In this document: one piece after another, positions 35,608-44,453 of the stretch
Numbering within the stretch: the stretch's first letter is position 1
How the letters are laid out: each line of letters opens with the position of its first letter
Origin: DATCHW01 sp036508135
GTDB lineage: Bacteria; Bacteroidota; Ignavibacteria; Tepidaquicellales; Tepidaquicellaceae
Assembly: GCA_036508135.1 (NCBI GenBank)
Contig: DATCHW010000117.1
Location: forward strand, 5,557-69,556
Length of the DNA stretch: 64,000 nucleotides
Direction: 5' to 3'
Position numbers and translations under genes: made by a program
Notes under the pieces: model-generated
The model's database searches: none
What the model saw: only the letters and a program-made list of their open reading frames with translations
Told to the model about the DNA's origin: nothing

Positions 35608-37971
35608 TTGAAGACTTATTTTATACTCTTTTCTTTTTTCTGCTATTTATTGATTTCTTTTTCATTCACTCAGGGACAGACCGATACTTTGAATCCGGAC
35701 AGGGACTCCACTATTAAGAATAACTCTTCAAAAGATACTCTCTTAAAAAAAAATAATTTCGTTCCGAATAAGGATTTAACTATCGAAATATTTGAAGTCG
35801 ATAACTCCGGAATTAATATTGACGGAGATTTAAGTGAACCCGTCTGGAAAAATGCTAAAAAATACGGAAACTTCAGTGAAGTTGACCCGGGTGATAATAC
35901 TAAACCGCCGGTAGAAACAGAAGTTCAGATGTTCTATGATAAGGATAATCTTTATGTGGCATTTACCTGTTATGATAGTAATATGAGTAAACTCAGAGCA
36001 ACTATGACAGACCGGGATAAAATGTTCAACGATGATTTTGTTGATGTATTTTTTGACCCTTATGCAGAGGGAAAACAGGCGTATGAACTCGTTGTCAATC
36101 CTTACGGAGTACAGGGTGACCTGCAGTGGCAGACTAATGGCAATGAAGACCCTTCTCTGGATATTATATGGTATTCGGATGCAAAAATATATAAAGACAA
36201 ATGGACAGTCGAGATAGCAATTCCGTTTAAAAGCATAAGATTTCCAGATAAAAATATCCAAGAGTGGAGTATCCACCTGCTTAGAAACCATCCCCGTGAA
36301 ATAAGCAGGTCACAATATTCATTTGTACCCATAAACAGAGATGCACCGACTTTATTCAAAGACCATGCCACTCTAAAGGGAATCCGTAATGTGAAAAGCG
36401 GCAATAACCTTGAGATACTACCTTACGTTCTCGGCACTCAGGCAGGAAATATTTCCGATATGAATAATGCCGATTCCAAATTTGAAAATGAAAAGATTAA
36501 AGGAAAATTTGGCTTCAATGTAAAATACGGAATAACTTCCAACCTCACTACAGATTTCACTTATAATCCGGACTTCTCACAGGTGGAAGCCGACGAAGGG
36601 CAGATAAATGTTAATACCACTTTCGCTTTATTCTATACCGAAAAAAGACCCTTCTTCCTTGAAGGCAGCAGTATTTTTGAATCCCCTATGAATGTAGTTT
36701 ATACACGGTCAATCAATAAACCCCTTTTCGCTGCAAAGACATCCGGAAGGATTGGTACATTCGATATCGGTTATGTTCTTGCTTATGATGAAAATACTCC
36801 GTTTATCGTTCCGTTTGAAGAAAAGAGTAGTATTATTTCCACTAATAAAAAATCTTTCTCAAATATTTTTCGCATTAAAAAGAATTTTAAAGATGAATCT
36901 TATTTGGGTTTTATACTGACCGACAGGGAAGTGAGAAAAGATAACGGTAATATTTTTGATATAGACGGATTCAACCGGACGTTTGGTATTGATGGAAGAA
37001 TAATGATGTATAATTATTATTCCCTCACGTTTCAGTTTTTGGGATATCAGACACGTGAGTTAAATGATTCTACGGTTTATTATGACCCGGAAAAATTTGA
37101 TGGCGGAAAATATACGGGAACATTTGATGGTGAAAAATTTACCGGCTTCGGTTCATACGTTGACTTACTTCGTAGTGCAAAGTACTGGAATTTCAGTGTC
37201 AGTTATAATGATGCATCACCCGTAGCAAGAAGGGATAATGGGTTTATGGAGAATAATAATTACAAAACTTTTTCTACTTCTCAATCCTATATGTTGTATC
37301 CGGATGGAAAAGTTGTCCAAAGAATTCAACCACAAATCTTTGGAATTGTAAGACACAATTATGACGGCAAGCTAAAGGAAGTTTTTGTGGAGCCAAGTAT
37401 CTGGATGAAGTTTGCCCATCAGGTTCAGTTAAATGCAGGTTATTTTTTAGTGAACAATGAAGATTTCGGAGGAGTTTACAATAAATATGCAAACCGTGCA
37501 TTTATAAATTTAAATGTAAATACACTCGAAAATCTTTCTGGTAGTTTGTATTATGAAATGGGTAAATACATAATCCGCCAGGGAACTCCTTATGTGGGAT
37601 ATGGATTCAGGTTTGAACACTATAATACTATAAAACCGTTCGATAAACTAACTTTGGAAAATAGTTACATTTACTTTGAACTTTCAAAAAGTTATAAAGG
37701 AGAAAAATTATTTGCAGGATATTTATTAAGAAATAAATCCACTTTCCAGTTTAACAAGAATATGTTCCTGAGAGTTATTTTCCAGTATGATTCTTTCAAT
37801 AAAGCTTTTGAAATAGACCCCTTGTTCAGTTACAAACTTAATCCTTTTACAATATTCTACGTCGGCTCTACTCATAATTTTTCCGAACTCGAAAATCTAA
37901 CCGGAAATACAAAATATGTTGAAATCGGCAGACAGATATTCCTGAAACTTCAATACTTATGGAGAATGTAA
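35608..37971 (+). CDS. secreted CBM9-like / DUF5916 outer-membrane barrel protein
   Basis: A 787-residue exported protein. Signal peptide about 1-23. Residues about 55-240 form a CBM9-like (family 9 carbohydrate-binding-like) domain with DGDLSEPVWKNAKKYGNF and VEIAIPFKSIRFP. From about 260 to the end the pattern is a DUF5916 beta-barrel (TDFTYNPDFSQVEADEGQINVNTTFALFYTEKRPFFLEG, given in part), ending in the aromatic-rich KLQYLWRM typical of outer-membrane proteins. The family is widespread in Bacteroidota; its substrate is unknown. The start is TTG, with no other start available before the signal peptide. Confidence 0.88.
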   Translation: MKTYFILFSFFCYLLISFSFTQGQTDTLNPDRDSTIKNNSSKDTLLKKNNFVPNKDLTIEIFEVDNSGINIDGDLSEPVWKNAKKYGNFSEVDPGDNTKPPVETEVQMFYDKDNLYVAFTCYDSNMSKLRATMTDRDKMFNDDFVDVFFDPYAEGKQAYELVVNPYGVQGDLQWQTNGNEDPSLDIIWYSDAKIYKDKWTVEIAIPFKSIRFPDKNIQEWSIHLLRNHPREISRSQYSFVPINRDAPTLFKDHATLKGIRNVKSGNNLEILPYVLGTQAGNISDMNNADSKFENEKIKGKFGFNVKYGITSNLTTDFTYNPDFSQVEADEGQINVNTTFALFYTEKRPFFLEGSSIFESPMNVVYTRSINKPLFAAKTSGRIGTFDIGYVLAYDENTPFIVPFEEKSSIISTNKKSFSNIFRIKKNFKDESYLGFILTDREVRKDNGNIFDIDGFNRTFGIDGRIMMYNYYSLTFQFLGYQTRELNDSTVYYDPEKFDGGKYTGTFDGEKFTGFGSYVDLLRSAKYWNFSVSYNDASPVARRDNGFMENNNYKTFSTSQSYMLYPDGKVVQRIQPQIFGIVRHNYDGKLKEVFVEPSIWMKFAHQVQLNAGYFLVNNEDFGGVYNKYANRAFINLNVNTLENLSGSLYYEMGKYIIRQGTPYVGYGFRFEHYNTIKPFDKLTLENSYIYFELSKSYKGEKLFAGYLLRNKSTFQFNKNMFLRVIFQYDSFNKAFEIDPLFSYKLNPFTIFYVGSTHNFSELENLTGNTKYVEIGRQIFLKLQYLWRM

Positions 37972-38062
37972 TTATCAATTAATAATTAGTAATTAATAAT
38001 TAATAATTGAAGATACATAGATGTCATGTTGAGCGAAGTTCCTCTCTTTACGAATTTCTTGA

Positions 38063-38336
38063 TTCGTAAAGTAAAAAATATCTTACTGTCTGCGGCAAAT
38101 TATTAATTACTAATTATTAATTACTAATTTTCCTCTCTTTACGATTCTCCTGCTTGCCTCCGTCTTTTTGGCGAGCCTGTCCCGAGACCTCAGGAATTCG
38201 TAAAGTAAAAAATATCTTACTGTCTGCGGCAAATTATTAATTACTAATTTCTTTCCTCCCACCGTTCTTTACAAATCTCCCGATTCGTAAAGTAAAAAAT
38301 ATCTTAATGTCTGCGGCAAATTATTAATTACTAATT
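38063..38336. repeat. three direct copies of a 53-bp repeat with AATTACTAATTATT tails
   Basis: The unit starts TTCGTAAAGTAAAAAATATC and ends with GGCAAATTATTAATTACTAATT. Copies: 38063-38114, 38197-38249, 38284-38336, nearly identical. The spacers also repeat CCTCTCTTTACGA-type sequence. The last copy runs up to the stop codon of the SafE-like gene at 38338. Confidence 0.85.
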
Positions 38337-38337
38337 A

Positions 38338-39030
38338 TTAATTACTAATTGTATGGTGCATATCCATCTTCGGACTTAGATATGGTATCCCAAGATTCAA
38401 TCCCCTTAAAATAAATATAACTGCGAGAATGCATGCAAATATTGGAATGAGTCTATTTATTTTTTGCCTGGCTTTTATACTGATAAAGTTTGCCGCAAAA
38501 GATGCACTTATCATTGCCGGAGTAGTTCCTAACCCGAACATCGTCATGAAGAGCATTCCCTGTAAAGCATCTCCAAGAGCAAGAGAAGCAAATATTCCGA
38601 CATAAACAAATCCGCAGGGCAGAAGACCGTTTATCAATCCAATCAGCAAATGTGATGAGGGTGATTTCTTTTTTATCACGTTGCCAAAAATATTTTTTAA
38701 GGAATTCGTGGCTTTGGCAAAAACAGGAATATTAAGAAACGGTTTTTTATATTTCACGGGCAGAAGTACATAAATTAATATCAGTCCTCCCAGTACTATC
38801 GAAACCCATCTCTGCATACCCCAGATTGCAAATCCTTTTCCAATAATCCCGAAAAGCAAACCGAGAATTGAATATGTGATTATCCTTCCGAGGTTATACA
38901 TTATCTTCCCGGAAATAAATTTTCTATCCCTGAGCGAACCCGGCGGCAGGGCAAGTACAATAGGTCCGCACATACCTATGCAGTGAAGGCTGCCTAAAAA
39001 ACCAATAATAAAACCGGATAAAATTTCCAA
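38338..39030 (-). CDS. sulfite exporter TauE/SafE (cytochrome-biogenesis, UreH-like) family membrane protein
   Basis: A 230-residue membrane protein with about six hydrophobic segments. The N-terminal GSLHCIGMCGPIVLALP contains the Cys pair (HCIGMC) typical of the DsbD-like/CcoH-type SafE subfamily often found with cbb3 oxidase maturation genes, which are not present in this window. A possible metal or thiol transport role is inference. Its stop codon lies in the repeat tail AATTACTAATT, so the last few residues (TISN) are repeat-derived. Confidence 0.8.
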   Translation of the reverse strand: MEILSGFIIGFLGSLHCIGMCGPIVLALPPGSLRDRKFISGKIMYNLGRIITYSILGLLFGIIGKGFAIWGMQRWVSIVLGGLILIYVLLPVKYKKPFLNIPVFAKATNSLKNIFGNVIKKKSPSSHLLIGLINGLLPCGFVYVGIFASLALGDALQGMLFMTMFGLGTTPAMISASFAANFISIKARQKINRLIPIFACILAVIFILRGLNLGIPYLSPKMDMHHTISN

Positions 39031-39062
39031 TTCTGTGTTTAAAAAATTAATTTCCCTTTTTC

Positions 39063-39207
39063 AGCAGAGTCCCAAAAAAGTCCCGCCAAGTCTGGACAGG
39101 CAGGGGGAGACTCTGCTAAAAAAAAGTGGGGTTCGGGTGGTTCTATCGCCGCTGTTTTATTTTTTAGCAGAGTCTCTCTGGTGAATTTATTCGCCAGAGG
39201 ACTCTGC
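39063..39207. repeat. inverted repeats of the AGCAGAGTC family
   Basis: Two hairpin units in tandem: AGCAGAGTC (39063-39071) with GACTCTGCT (39109-39117), and AGCAGAGTC (39166-39174) with GGACTCTGC (39199-39207). The second contains an inner CTCTGG/CCAGAG stem. It lies between the SafE-like gene start and the GTTGGTG half copy. Confidence 0.72.
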
Positions 39208-39230
39208 GTAATCATAAGAATCAATTTTTT

Positions 39231-39268
39231 CGCCGCTGTTGGTGTTTAAACGAAGTGTCACCAACAGC
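39231..39268. repeat. nested-palindrome repeat (GTTGGTG family), half copy
   Basis: CGCCGCTGTTGGTGTTT followed by GTGTCACCAACAGC, equal to the first half of the elements at 15949 and 21211. It ends 15 bp downstream of the YARHG gene stop. Confidence 0.78.
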
Positions 39269-39282
39269 TAATATAAATATTT

Positions 39283-39855
39283 TTATTCGTAACCTTTAAT
39301 AAAATTCACATTATATTTCTCAACTGCTGAAAGCATATTTGTAACATCATAGTTCTGCGGATAATACCAGGACTGATTACTGAAATGATTCCGCAGGTCA
39401 GAGGTTTGGAATATATATCCGTGCCGTGCAAAAATTTCATTCCTCATAACCCGGAGCTGCCATTTTGTTTTTCCGTATATATCATTGTAGTTCAGATATC
39501 GGGAAGAACCTTCAGGATATGATCCGGCACCGCTTGAATAGTATCCTCTATTTCTGTTTGTCTGAGGAGGAGGCGTGGTTTTATTCTGCTCTATCCTCTG
39601 ATTTTTTTCCTGAAGCTGTTTTTCTTTATCAGCAAGTTCTTTTTCTTTGTCTGCTATCTCTTTATCCTTTTGCAGTTCTTTTTCTTTTAGATCGAGTTCT
39701 TTCTCTTTTAATTCGAGTTCTTTTTTCTTGGCTTCATCTGTAGTTGTCGTAGTTGTAGTAGAAGTGGAATTGGATTTAATTTTCTTATCCGAACTGCTGT
39801 CTTCGCAGGCAATAAAAAACACCGATAGAATAAATAACAGTAATAATTTTCTCAT
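39283..39855 (-). CDS. YARHG-domain lipoprotein with coiled coil
   Basis: A 190-residue exported protein. Lipobox IACE with Cys17. A Ser/Thr-rich linker (about 22-40) precedes a charged heptad segment (KELELKEKELDLKEKELQ..., about 44-90) likely forming a coiled coil. The C-terminal YARHG domain shows LRVMRNEIFARHGYIFQ and the expected NQSWYYPQ. YARHG domains are thought to be extracellular and possibly peptidoglycan- or protein-binding, but their role is unknown. It is monocistronic. Confidence 0.88.
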   Translation of the reverse strand: MRKLLLLFILSVFFIACEDSSSDKKIKSNSTSTTTTTTTDEAKKKELELKEKELDLKEKELQKDKEIADKEKELADKEKQLQEKNQRIEQNKTTPPPQTNRNRGYYSSGAGSYPEGSSRYLNYNDIYGKTKWQLRVMRNEIFARHGYIFQTSDLRNHFSNQSWYYPQNYDVTNMLSAVEKYNVNFIKGYE

Positions 39856-39949
39856 AGTCCTTTTGTTTAGTTTTATGGAATATTACAAAATATTATAACA
39901 AAATTAATGAAATTTTTTAGGTATAAGAAATTTGTTCTGTGCCTTAATT

Positions 39950-40089
39950 AATTACTAACTGAAGTTACGCAAACCATAAAAAACAACCGGGTTTGTCATT
40001 CTGAACGAAGTGAAGAATCTCGTTTTCATTGATTTTTGAGATGTTTCGCTACGCTCAACATGACAAATGCGTAACTTCAGTTACTAATT
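39950..40089. repeat. 140-bp inverted-repeat (MITE-like) element
   Basis: Both ends carry AATTACTAACTGAAGTTACGCA-type arms of 22 bp (39950-39971 and 40068-40089) that are reverse complements with one mismatch. The inside is a second hairpin, GTCATTCTGAACGAAGTGAAG ... GCTACGCTCAACATGAC. No coding frame. Confidence 0.83.
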
Positions 40090-40105
40090 ATTAATCGATT
40101 TTTGC

Positions 40106-42223
40106 TCATCTGATTAACACCATCTTCATCACCGCATTAAAATCTCCTGCCCTAAACTGATAAAAATAAACTCCGCTGGAGAATTGTGATGCGTTCCACT
40201 CTACTTCATAAGTCCCCGGCTGTAATTTTTCATTAACTAAATCTTCAATCTTTCTTCCTAATATATCGTAGATACTCAACTTAACTTCTGACTCCTGACT
40301 TCTGTATTCTTTTTTTATATTAAATTTTATCTTCGTCACCGGATTGAATGGATTGGGATAGTTTTGAAATAAACAATAATTAGAAACGATTTCGTTACTA
40401 ATATTTTTAATTCCTGATAAAGTCGATGCTATTCTTTTCCAGACACAACCGGTTTCATGATTAAGAATATCACCAGAAGAATATATATTCCCATTATATA
40501 CTAATATTGATTTAGTTTCTCCATGAGCTCTTGGTCCCAGCCAAATCCAATTAATTCCATTATTTGAAGTAACATAAACTCCATTACTTGTACTACAAGT
40601 TAAAGTATCTGAAAAACTTGCAAAAGAATTAATTGTATAACTGCTTAATCCATTTTGATACCAGTCAAATCCGTTATCAGTAGAAATATATACACCATTA
40701 TTTGTTCCGGAATATATTTTATTTTGAAAAATATAAAATCCTTTTATAATCTTTCCACTCAAAATTCCAGAAATCCAGTTTATCCCATTATTCGTCGTAA
40801 TTTGTACTCCATTATCTGTTCCAGAGAGGAGATTATTGTTATAAGCTATTATTGCATTAACAGGTGTTGCAGATAAACCAAAGTAAGTCCAATTTGAACC
40901 GCTATTAATTGTTTTATATATTCCACTGTTTGTACCTGCATAAAGTATAGTATCTTTTGAAAAAAAAGTCTTAATAAAAAAATTACCCAATCCGGAATTA
41001 ACACGTAACCAATTTTGACCGTTGTTTGTTGATTTATATACACCTGAATCAACCGTTCCTGCAAATATATTTGACCCGTGATTAATTAAACTCAATATTG
41101 AATTATTATTCAGCTCATTCTTAGTCGGATACCAGGTGCTTCCTTCATTTGAAGAATAATAAATTCCGGAACTATCAGTCCCAACAAATAGTGTACTGCC
41201 AATTAAAATCAAACTTGATATATTGAAAGATCTAAAACCCGATTTGGACCAATTTTCACCATAATTTGTTGTTGCGAATAATCCTCGAATACCTCCTATT
41301 GATGTTGAACTAGAATAGAGTTTAGTTCCTGACGATAATAAAGCATTTTTTATGGTGGGTGTTCCCATTCCAGAATTTACAGAATACCAATAATTACCAC
41401 CATTAGAAGAACAATAAACACCGAGAGTTGTTCCCGCGAATAGTAAATTCCCAATTGAAGAAAAAGAATAAGTTGTAGCATAACTGATACCAAAAGAACA
41501 GGAGTTCCAGTTAAGTCCTTCATCTGTTGATTTATAAATTGCACCATCTGCTCCTGCATAAATAGAACCCTGAAAATAATAAAGTTTTTGTACATTTGTT
41601 GATTGCAATCCTTTTTCTGTCCAAGTAATACCATTATTACTTGAAACATAAATGCCACTGATACAACCTGCAAATATTAAATTGTTGACATTTAAAAAAG
41701 AATGTATAGTTTTATAAAGAGGCCAGGTTGTAACCGAATTCCAATTTAATCCGTTATCTGTAGAATAACATAAACTAGTAGAACTAGTTACATATACCAA
41801 TAAATTAGGACCTGATTTTCCTATTCCATAAACCGTAGAATATCCACTTGTATTAAATCCTCTTTGGACCCAATTCTGACCATAATCTGAAGAATAGTAT
41901 AAACCATAACTTAAAGTTCCCACAAATAAATCAGAGCCAGATACCAAAATAGTACTTCCTGAATACATACCAGGTATATTATTCATTAAAAACCAGTTAA
42001 GCCCATCGTCAGAAGATCTATATATAATTCCATTCCCTCTTTCTGCATCATCACAGGTACTTGCGAATATATAGTTATTTAATTTTTCAAGACAATTTAC
42101 ACCATAACATCCATTAAACATTCCATTGTAACAGGCCGTCCAGTTTTGTGCGAATGTAATATTAGTAATTAGTATTGAGTAGTTAAAAACTAACAATAAA
42201 AAAACAAAAACAATCTTTTTCAT
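40106..42223 (-). CDS. secreted BNR/YCF48-like repeat protein with type IX sorting domain (paralogue A)
   Basis: About 705 residues from the ATG at 42223, which gives a normal signal peptide (MKKIVFVFLLLVFNYSIL); an in-frame ATG at 42256 is less likely. The body is about a dozen repeats of the type IFAGTxxGVYxSTNNGxNW, expected to form one or two beta-propellers. The C-terminal 85 residues are a type IX sorting domain (FQNYPNPFNPVTKIKF, GRKIEDLVNEKL, SGVYFYQF). It is clearly homologous to the next gene along its whole length. Ligand unknown. Lies downstream of that gene with a short hairpin between them. Confidence 0.88.
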   Translation of the reverse strand: MKKIVFVFLLLVFNYSILITNITFAQNWTACYNGMFNGCYGVNCLEKLNNYIFASTCDDAERGNGIIYRSSDDGLNWFLMNNIPGMYSGSTILVSGSDLFVGTLSYGLYYSSDYGQNWVQRGFNTSGYSTVYGIGKSGPNLLVYVTSSTSLCYSTDNGLNWNSVTTWPLYKTIHSFLNVNNLIFAGCISGIYVSSNNGITWTEKGLQSTNVQKLYYFQGSIYAGADGAIYKSTDEGLNWNSCSFGISYATTYSFSSIGNLLFAGTTLGVYCSSNGGNYWYSVNSGMGTPTIKNALLSSGTKLYSSSTSIGGIRGLFATTNYGENWSKSGFRSFNISSLILIGSTLFVGTDSSGIYYSSNEGSTWYPTKNELNNNSILSLINHGSNIFAGTVDSGVYKSTNNGQNWLRVNSGLGNFFIKTFFSKDTILYAGTNSGIYKTINSGSNWTYFGLSATPVNAIIAYNNNLLSGTDNGVQITTNNGINWISGILSGKIIKGFYIFQNKIYSGTNNGVYISTDNGFDWYQNGLSSYTINSFASFSDTLTCSTSNGVYVTSNNGINWIWLGPRAHGETKSILVYNGNIYSSGDILNHETGCVWKRIASTLSGIKNISNEIVSNYCLFQNYPNPFNPVTKIKFNIKKEYRSQESEVKLSIYDILGRKIEDLVNEKLQPGTYEVEWNASQFSSGVYFYQFRAGDFNAVMKMVLIR

Positions 42224-42252
42224 AACTTTTAAAATTTTAAATTCAAATTTTG

Positions 42253-42275
42253 ACAAGGGGGCTTGTCCCCCTTGT
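42253..42275 (-). terminator. hairpin downstream of paralogue B
   Basis: ACAAGGGGG/CCCCCTTGT with a 5-nt loop directly abuts the stop codon of the gene at 42276. An identical hairpin in the identical position abuts the stop at 44454. There is no T run, so it may be an mRNA 3' structure or a read-through attenuator rather than a full terminator. Confidence 0.6.
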
Positions 42276-44402
42276 TTATTTAATCAATAACATTTTCTTT
42301 GTTTCTAAATATGTTCCTACTCGCAACTGATAAAAATAAACTCCGCTTGGCAAATTACTCCCGTCAAACGTTACTTCATAAGTCCCCGGCTGTAATTTTT
42401 CATTAACTAAATCCTCAATCTTTCTTCCTAATATATCGTAGATACTCAACTTAACTTCTGACTCCTGACTTCTGTATTCTTTTTTTATATCAAATTTTAT
42501 CTTCGTCACCGGATTGAATGGATTGGGATAGTTTTGAAATAAACAATAATTAGAAACAACTTCATTACTAATATTTCTAATCCCTGATAAAGTCGATGCT
42601 ACTCTTTTCCAGATACAACCTGTTAAGATGTCCCCTCCGATATATCCCTTAATCCCCCCGGTATAAATGTTGCCATTATAAGCTAATATCGGTTTAGTTT
42701 CTCCCTCATATCTTGGTCCTAACCATATCCAGTTAGTTCCGCCGTTTGTCGTAACATATATTCCATTACTTGAACTGCAAGCTAAGGTATCTGAAAAATT
42801 TGTAAACGAATTTATTGAACAAGTATCTAAACCATTTTGATACCAGTTTAATCCATTGTTAGAAGACGAATATACTCCATTATTTGTTCCCGAATAAATT
42901 CTATTATTAAAAATATAAAATCCTTTTACACTTTTCCCGGTTAAAATACCGGATGTCCAGTTGATTCCATTATTTGTTGTAATCTGTATTCCATTATCTG
43001 TTCCCGCTAAGAAATTATTATTATTAATTATCATAGCATTTATAGGGATTGCTGATAATCCATAATAGATCCAATTGGTTCCATTATTAGTGGTTTTATA
43101 AATTCCGCTCACTGTACCTGCGAAAAGAGATGTGTCCTCAGATAAAAAAGATTTAATAAAATAACTGCCTAATCCGGAATTTACGCGGTTCCAATTTTGA
43201 CCATTGTTAGATGATTTATACACTCCTGAATCAACTGTCCCCGCAAATATATTTGACCCGTGTTTTATCAAACTCGTTATATAATTATTATTCAATTCAT
43301 TTTTAGCCGGATACCAAATGCTGCCTTCATTAGTCGAATAATAAATACCGGAACTATCAGTCCCTACAAACAATGTATTACCGTTTAAAATCAAACTTGT
43401 TATATGAAATAAATTGAATCCTGATTTAAACCAGTTTTGACCATTATCATTAGTTGCAAATACACCATATTTTCCAAAATTAGCACCTGCGTACAGCTTA
43501 GTATTAGATGATAAAAGGGCATCTATTTTGGGTGTCCCTCCCAGACCGGAATTTACAGAATACCAATAATCACCGCCATTTGAAGAACAATAGACACCAC
43601 GAAAAGTTCCGGCAAATAACAAATTTCCGATTGATGAAATCGAATAGGCACCTGTATAGTTATTTATACCTGAAACGCAGGAATACCAGTTGAGGCCTTC
43701 ATTAGTAGTTCTGTAAATTGAATCATTTGCTCCAGCATAAATAGAACCTTGGAAATAATAAAGTTTATTTATTGATGAAGATTGTAAACCTCTTTCAGAC
43801 CATGTCATACCATTATCACTTGATTTATAAACACCATCAAAACAACCAGCAAAGATTGAATTATTATAATTTAAAAATGAATTAATTCTTCTATATAGAG
43901 ACCATGTTGTAACAGGATTCCAATTTAATCCGTTATCTGTAGAATAACATAAACTAGTAGATAAACTACTTACATATATCAATAAATTAGGACCTGATTT
44001 TTCTATTCCATAAACTGTAGAATATCCGCCTGTATTAAATCCTCTTGGCATCCAATTGAGACCATAATCTGAAGAGTAAAACAATCCGTAACTCAATGTT
44101 CCCGCAAATATATCTGTGCCCGACACAAATAAAGAATTAATGACATATATTCCGGGAGTATTCATAGGATACCAGTTAACTCCGTTGTCAGAGGATCTAT
44201 ATATCTTAGAATTTTCGGTCATACCATAATCACCAACACTTGCGAAAATATAATTGTTTAATTTTTCAAGACAGTTTACTCCACATGCTCCATTAAATAT
44301 GCCATTATAACAAGCCGTCCAATCTTGTGCGAATGTAATATTAGAAATTAGTATTGAGTAGTTAAAAACTAACAATAAAAAAATAAAAAACGTCTTTTTC
44401 AT
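42276..44402 (-). CDS. secreted BNR/YCF48-like repeat protein with type IX sorting domain (paralogue B)
   Basis: A 708-residue exported protein closely similar to paralogue A: same signal-peptide type (MKKTFFIFLLLVFNYSIL), the same run of NNGxNW repeats and a type IX sorting domain. Its last ~25 codons match those of the next gene upstream (44454) almost base for base (KMLLIK end), while the preceding part of the sorting domain matches paralogue A, so the 3' end looks like a mosaic. Downstream hairpin at 42253. Probably cell-surface or secreted. Confidence 0.9.
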   Translation of the reverse strand: MKKTFFIFLLLVFNYSILISNITFAQDWTACYNGIFNGACGVNCLEKLNNYIFASVGDYGMTENSKIYRSSDNGVNWYPMNTPGIYVINSLFVSGTDIFAGTLSYGLFYSSDYGLNWMPRGFNTGGYSTVYGIEKSGPNLLIYVSSLSTSLCYSTDNGLNWNPVTTWSLYRRINSFLNYNNSIFAGCFDGVYKSSDNGMTWSERGLQSSSINKLYYFQGSIYAGANDSIYRTTNEGLNWYSCVSGINNYTGAYSISSIGNLLFAGTFRGVYCSSNGGDYWYSVNSGLGGTPKIDALLSSNTKLYAGANFGKYGVFATNDNGQNWFKSGFNLFHITSLILNGNTLFVGTDSSGIYYSTNEGSIWYPAKNELNNNYITSLIKHGSNIFAGTVDSGVYKSSNNGQNWNRVNSGLGSYFIKSFLSEDTSLFAGTVSGIYKTTNNGTNWIYYGLSAIPINAMIINNNNFLAGTDNGIQITTNNGINWTSGILTGKSVKGFYIFNNRIYSGTNNGVYSSSNNGLNWYQNGLDTCSINSFTNFSDTLACSSSNGIYVTTNGGTNWIWLGPRYEGETKPILAYNGNIYTGGIKGYIGGDILTGCIWKRVASTLSGIRNISNEVVSNYCLFQNYPNPFNPVTKIKFDIKKEYRSQESEVKLSIYDILGRKIEDLVNEKLQPGTYEVTFDGSNLPSGVYFYQLRVGTYLETKKMLLIK

Positions 44403-44430
44403 AATTTTAAAATTTAAACTTCAAATTTTG

Positions 44431-44453
44431 ACAAGGGGGCTTGTCCCCCTTGT
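44431..44453 (-). terminator. hairpin downstream of paralogue C
   Basis: Same ACAAGGGGG/CCCCCTTGT hairpin as at 42253, immediately after the stop at 44454. The two hairpins with the flanking TTTATTTAATCAATAAC are identical copies. Confidence 0.6.

Noticed and set aside
39039..39224. Reverse frame of 61 codons
   Set aside because: Falls entirely in the AGCAGAGTC inverted-repeat block and has no start context or homology.
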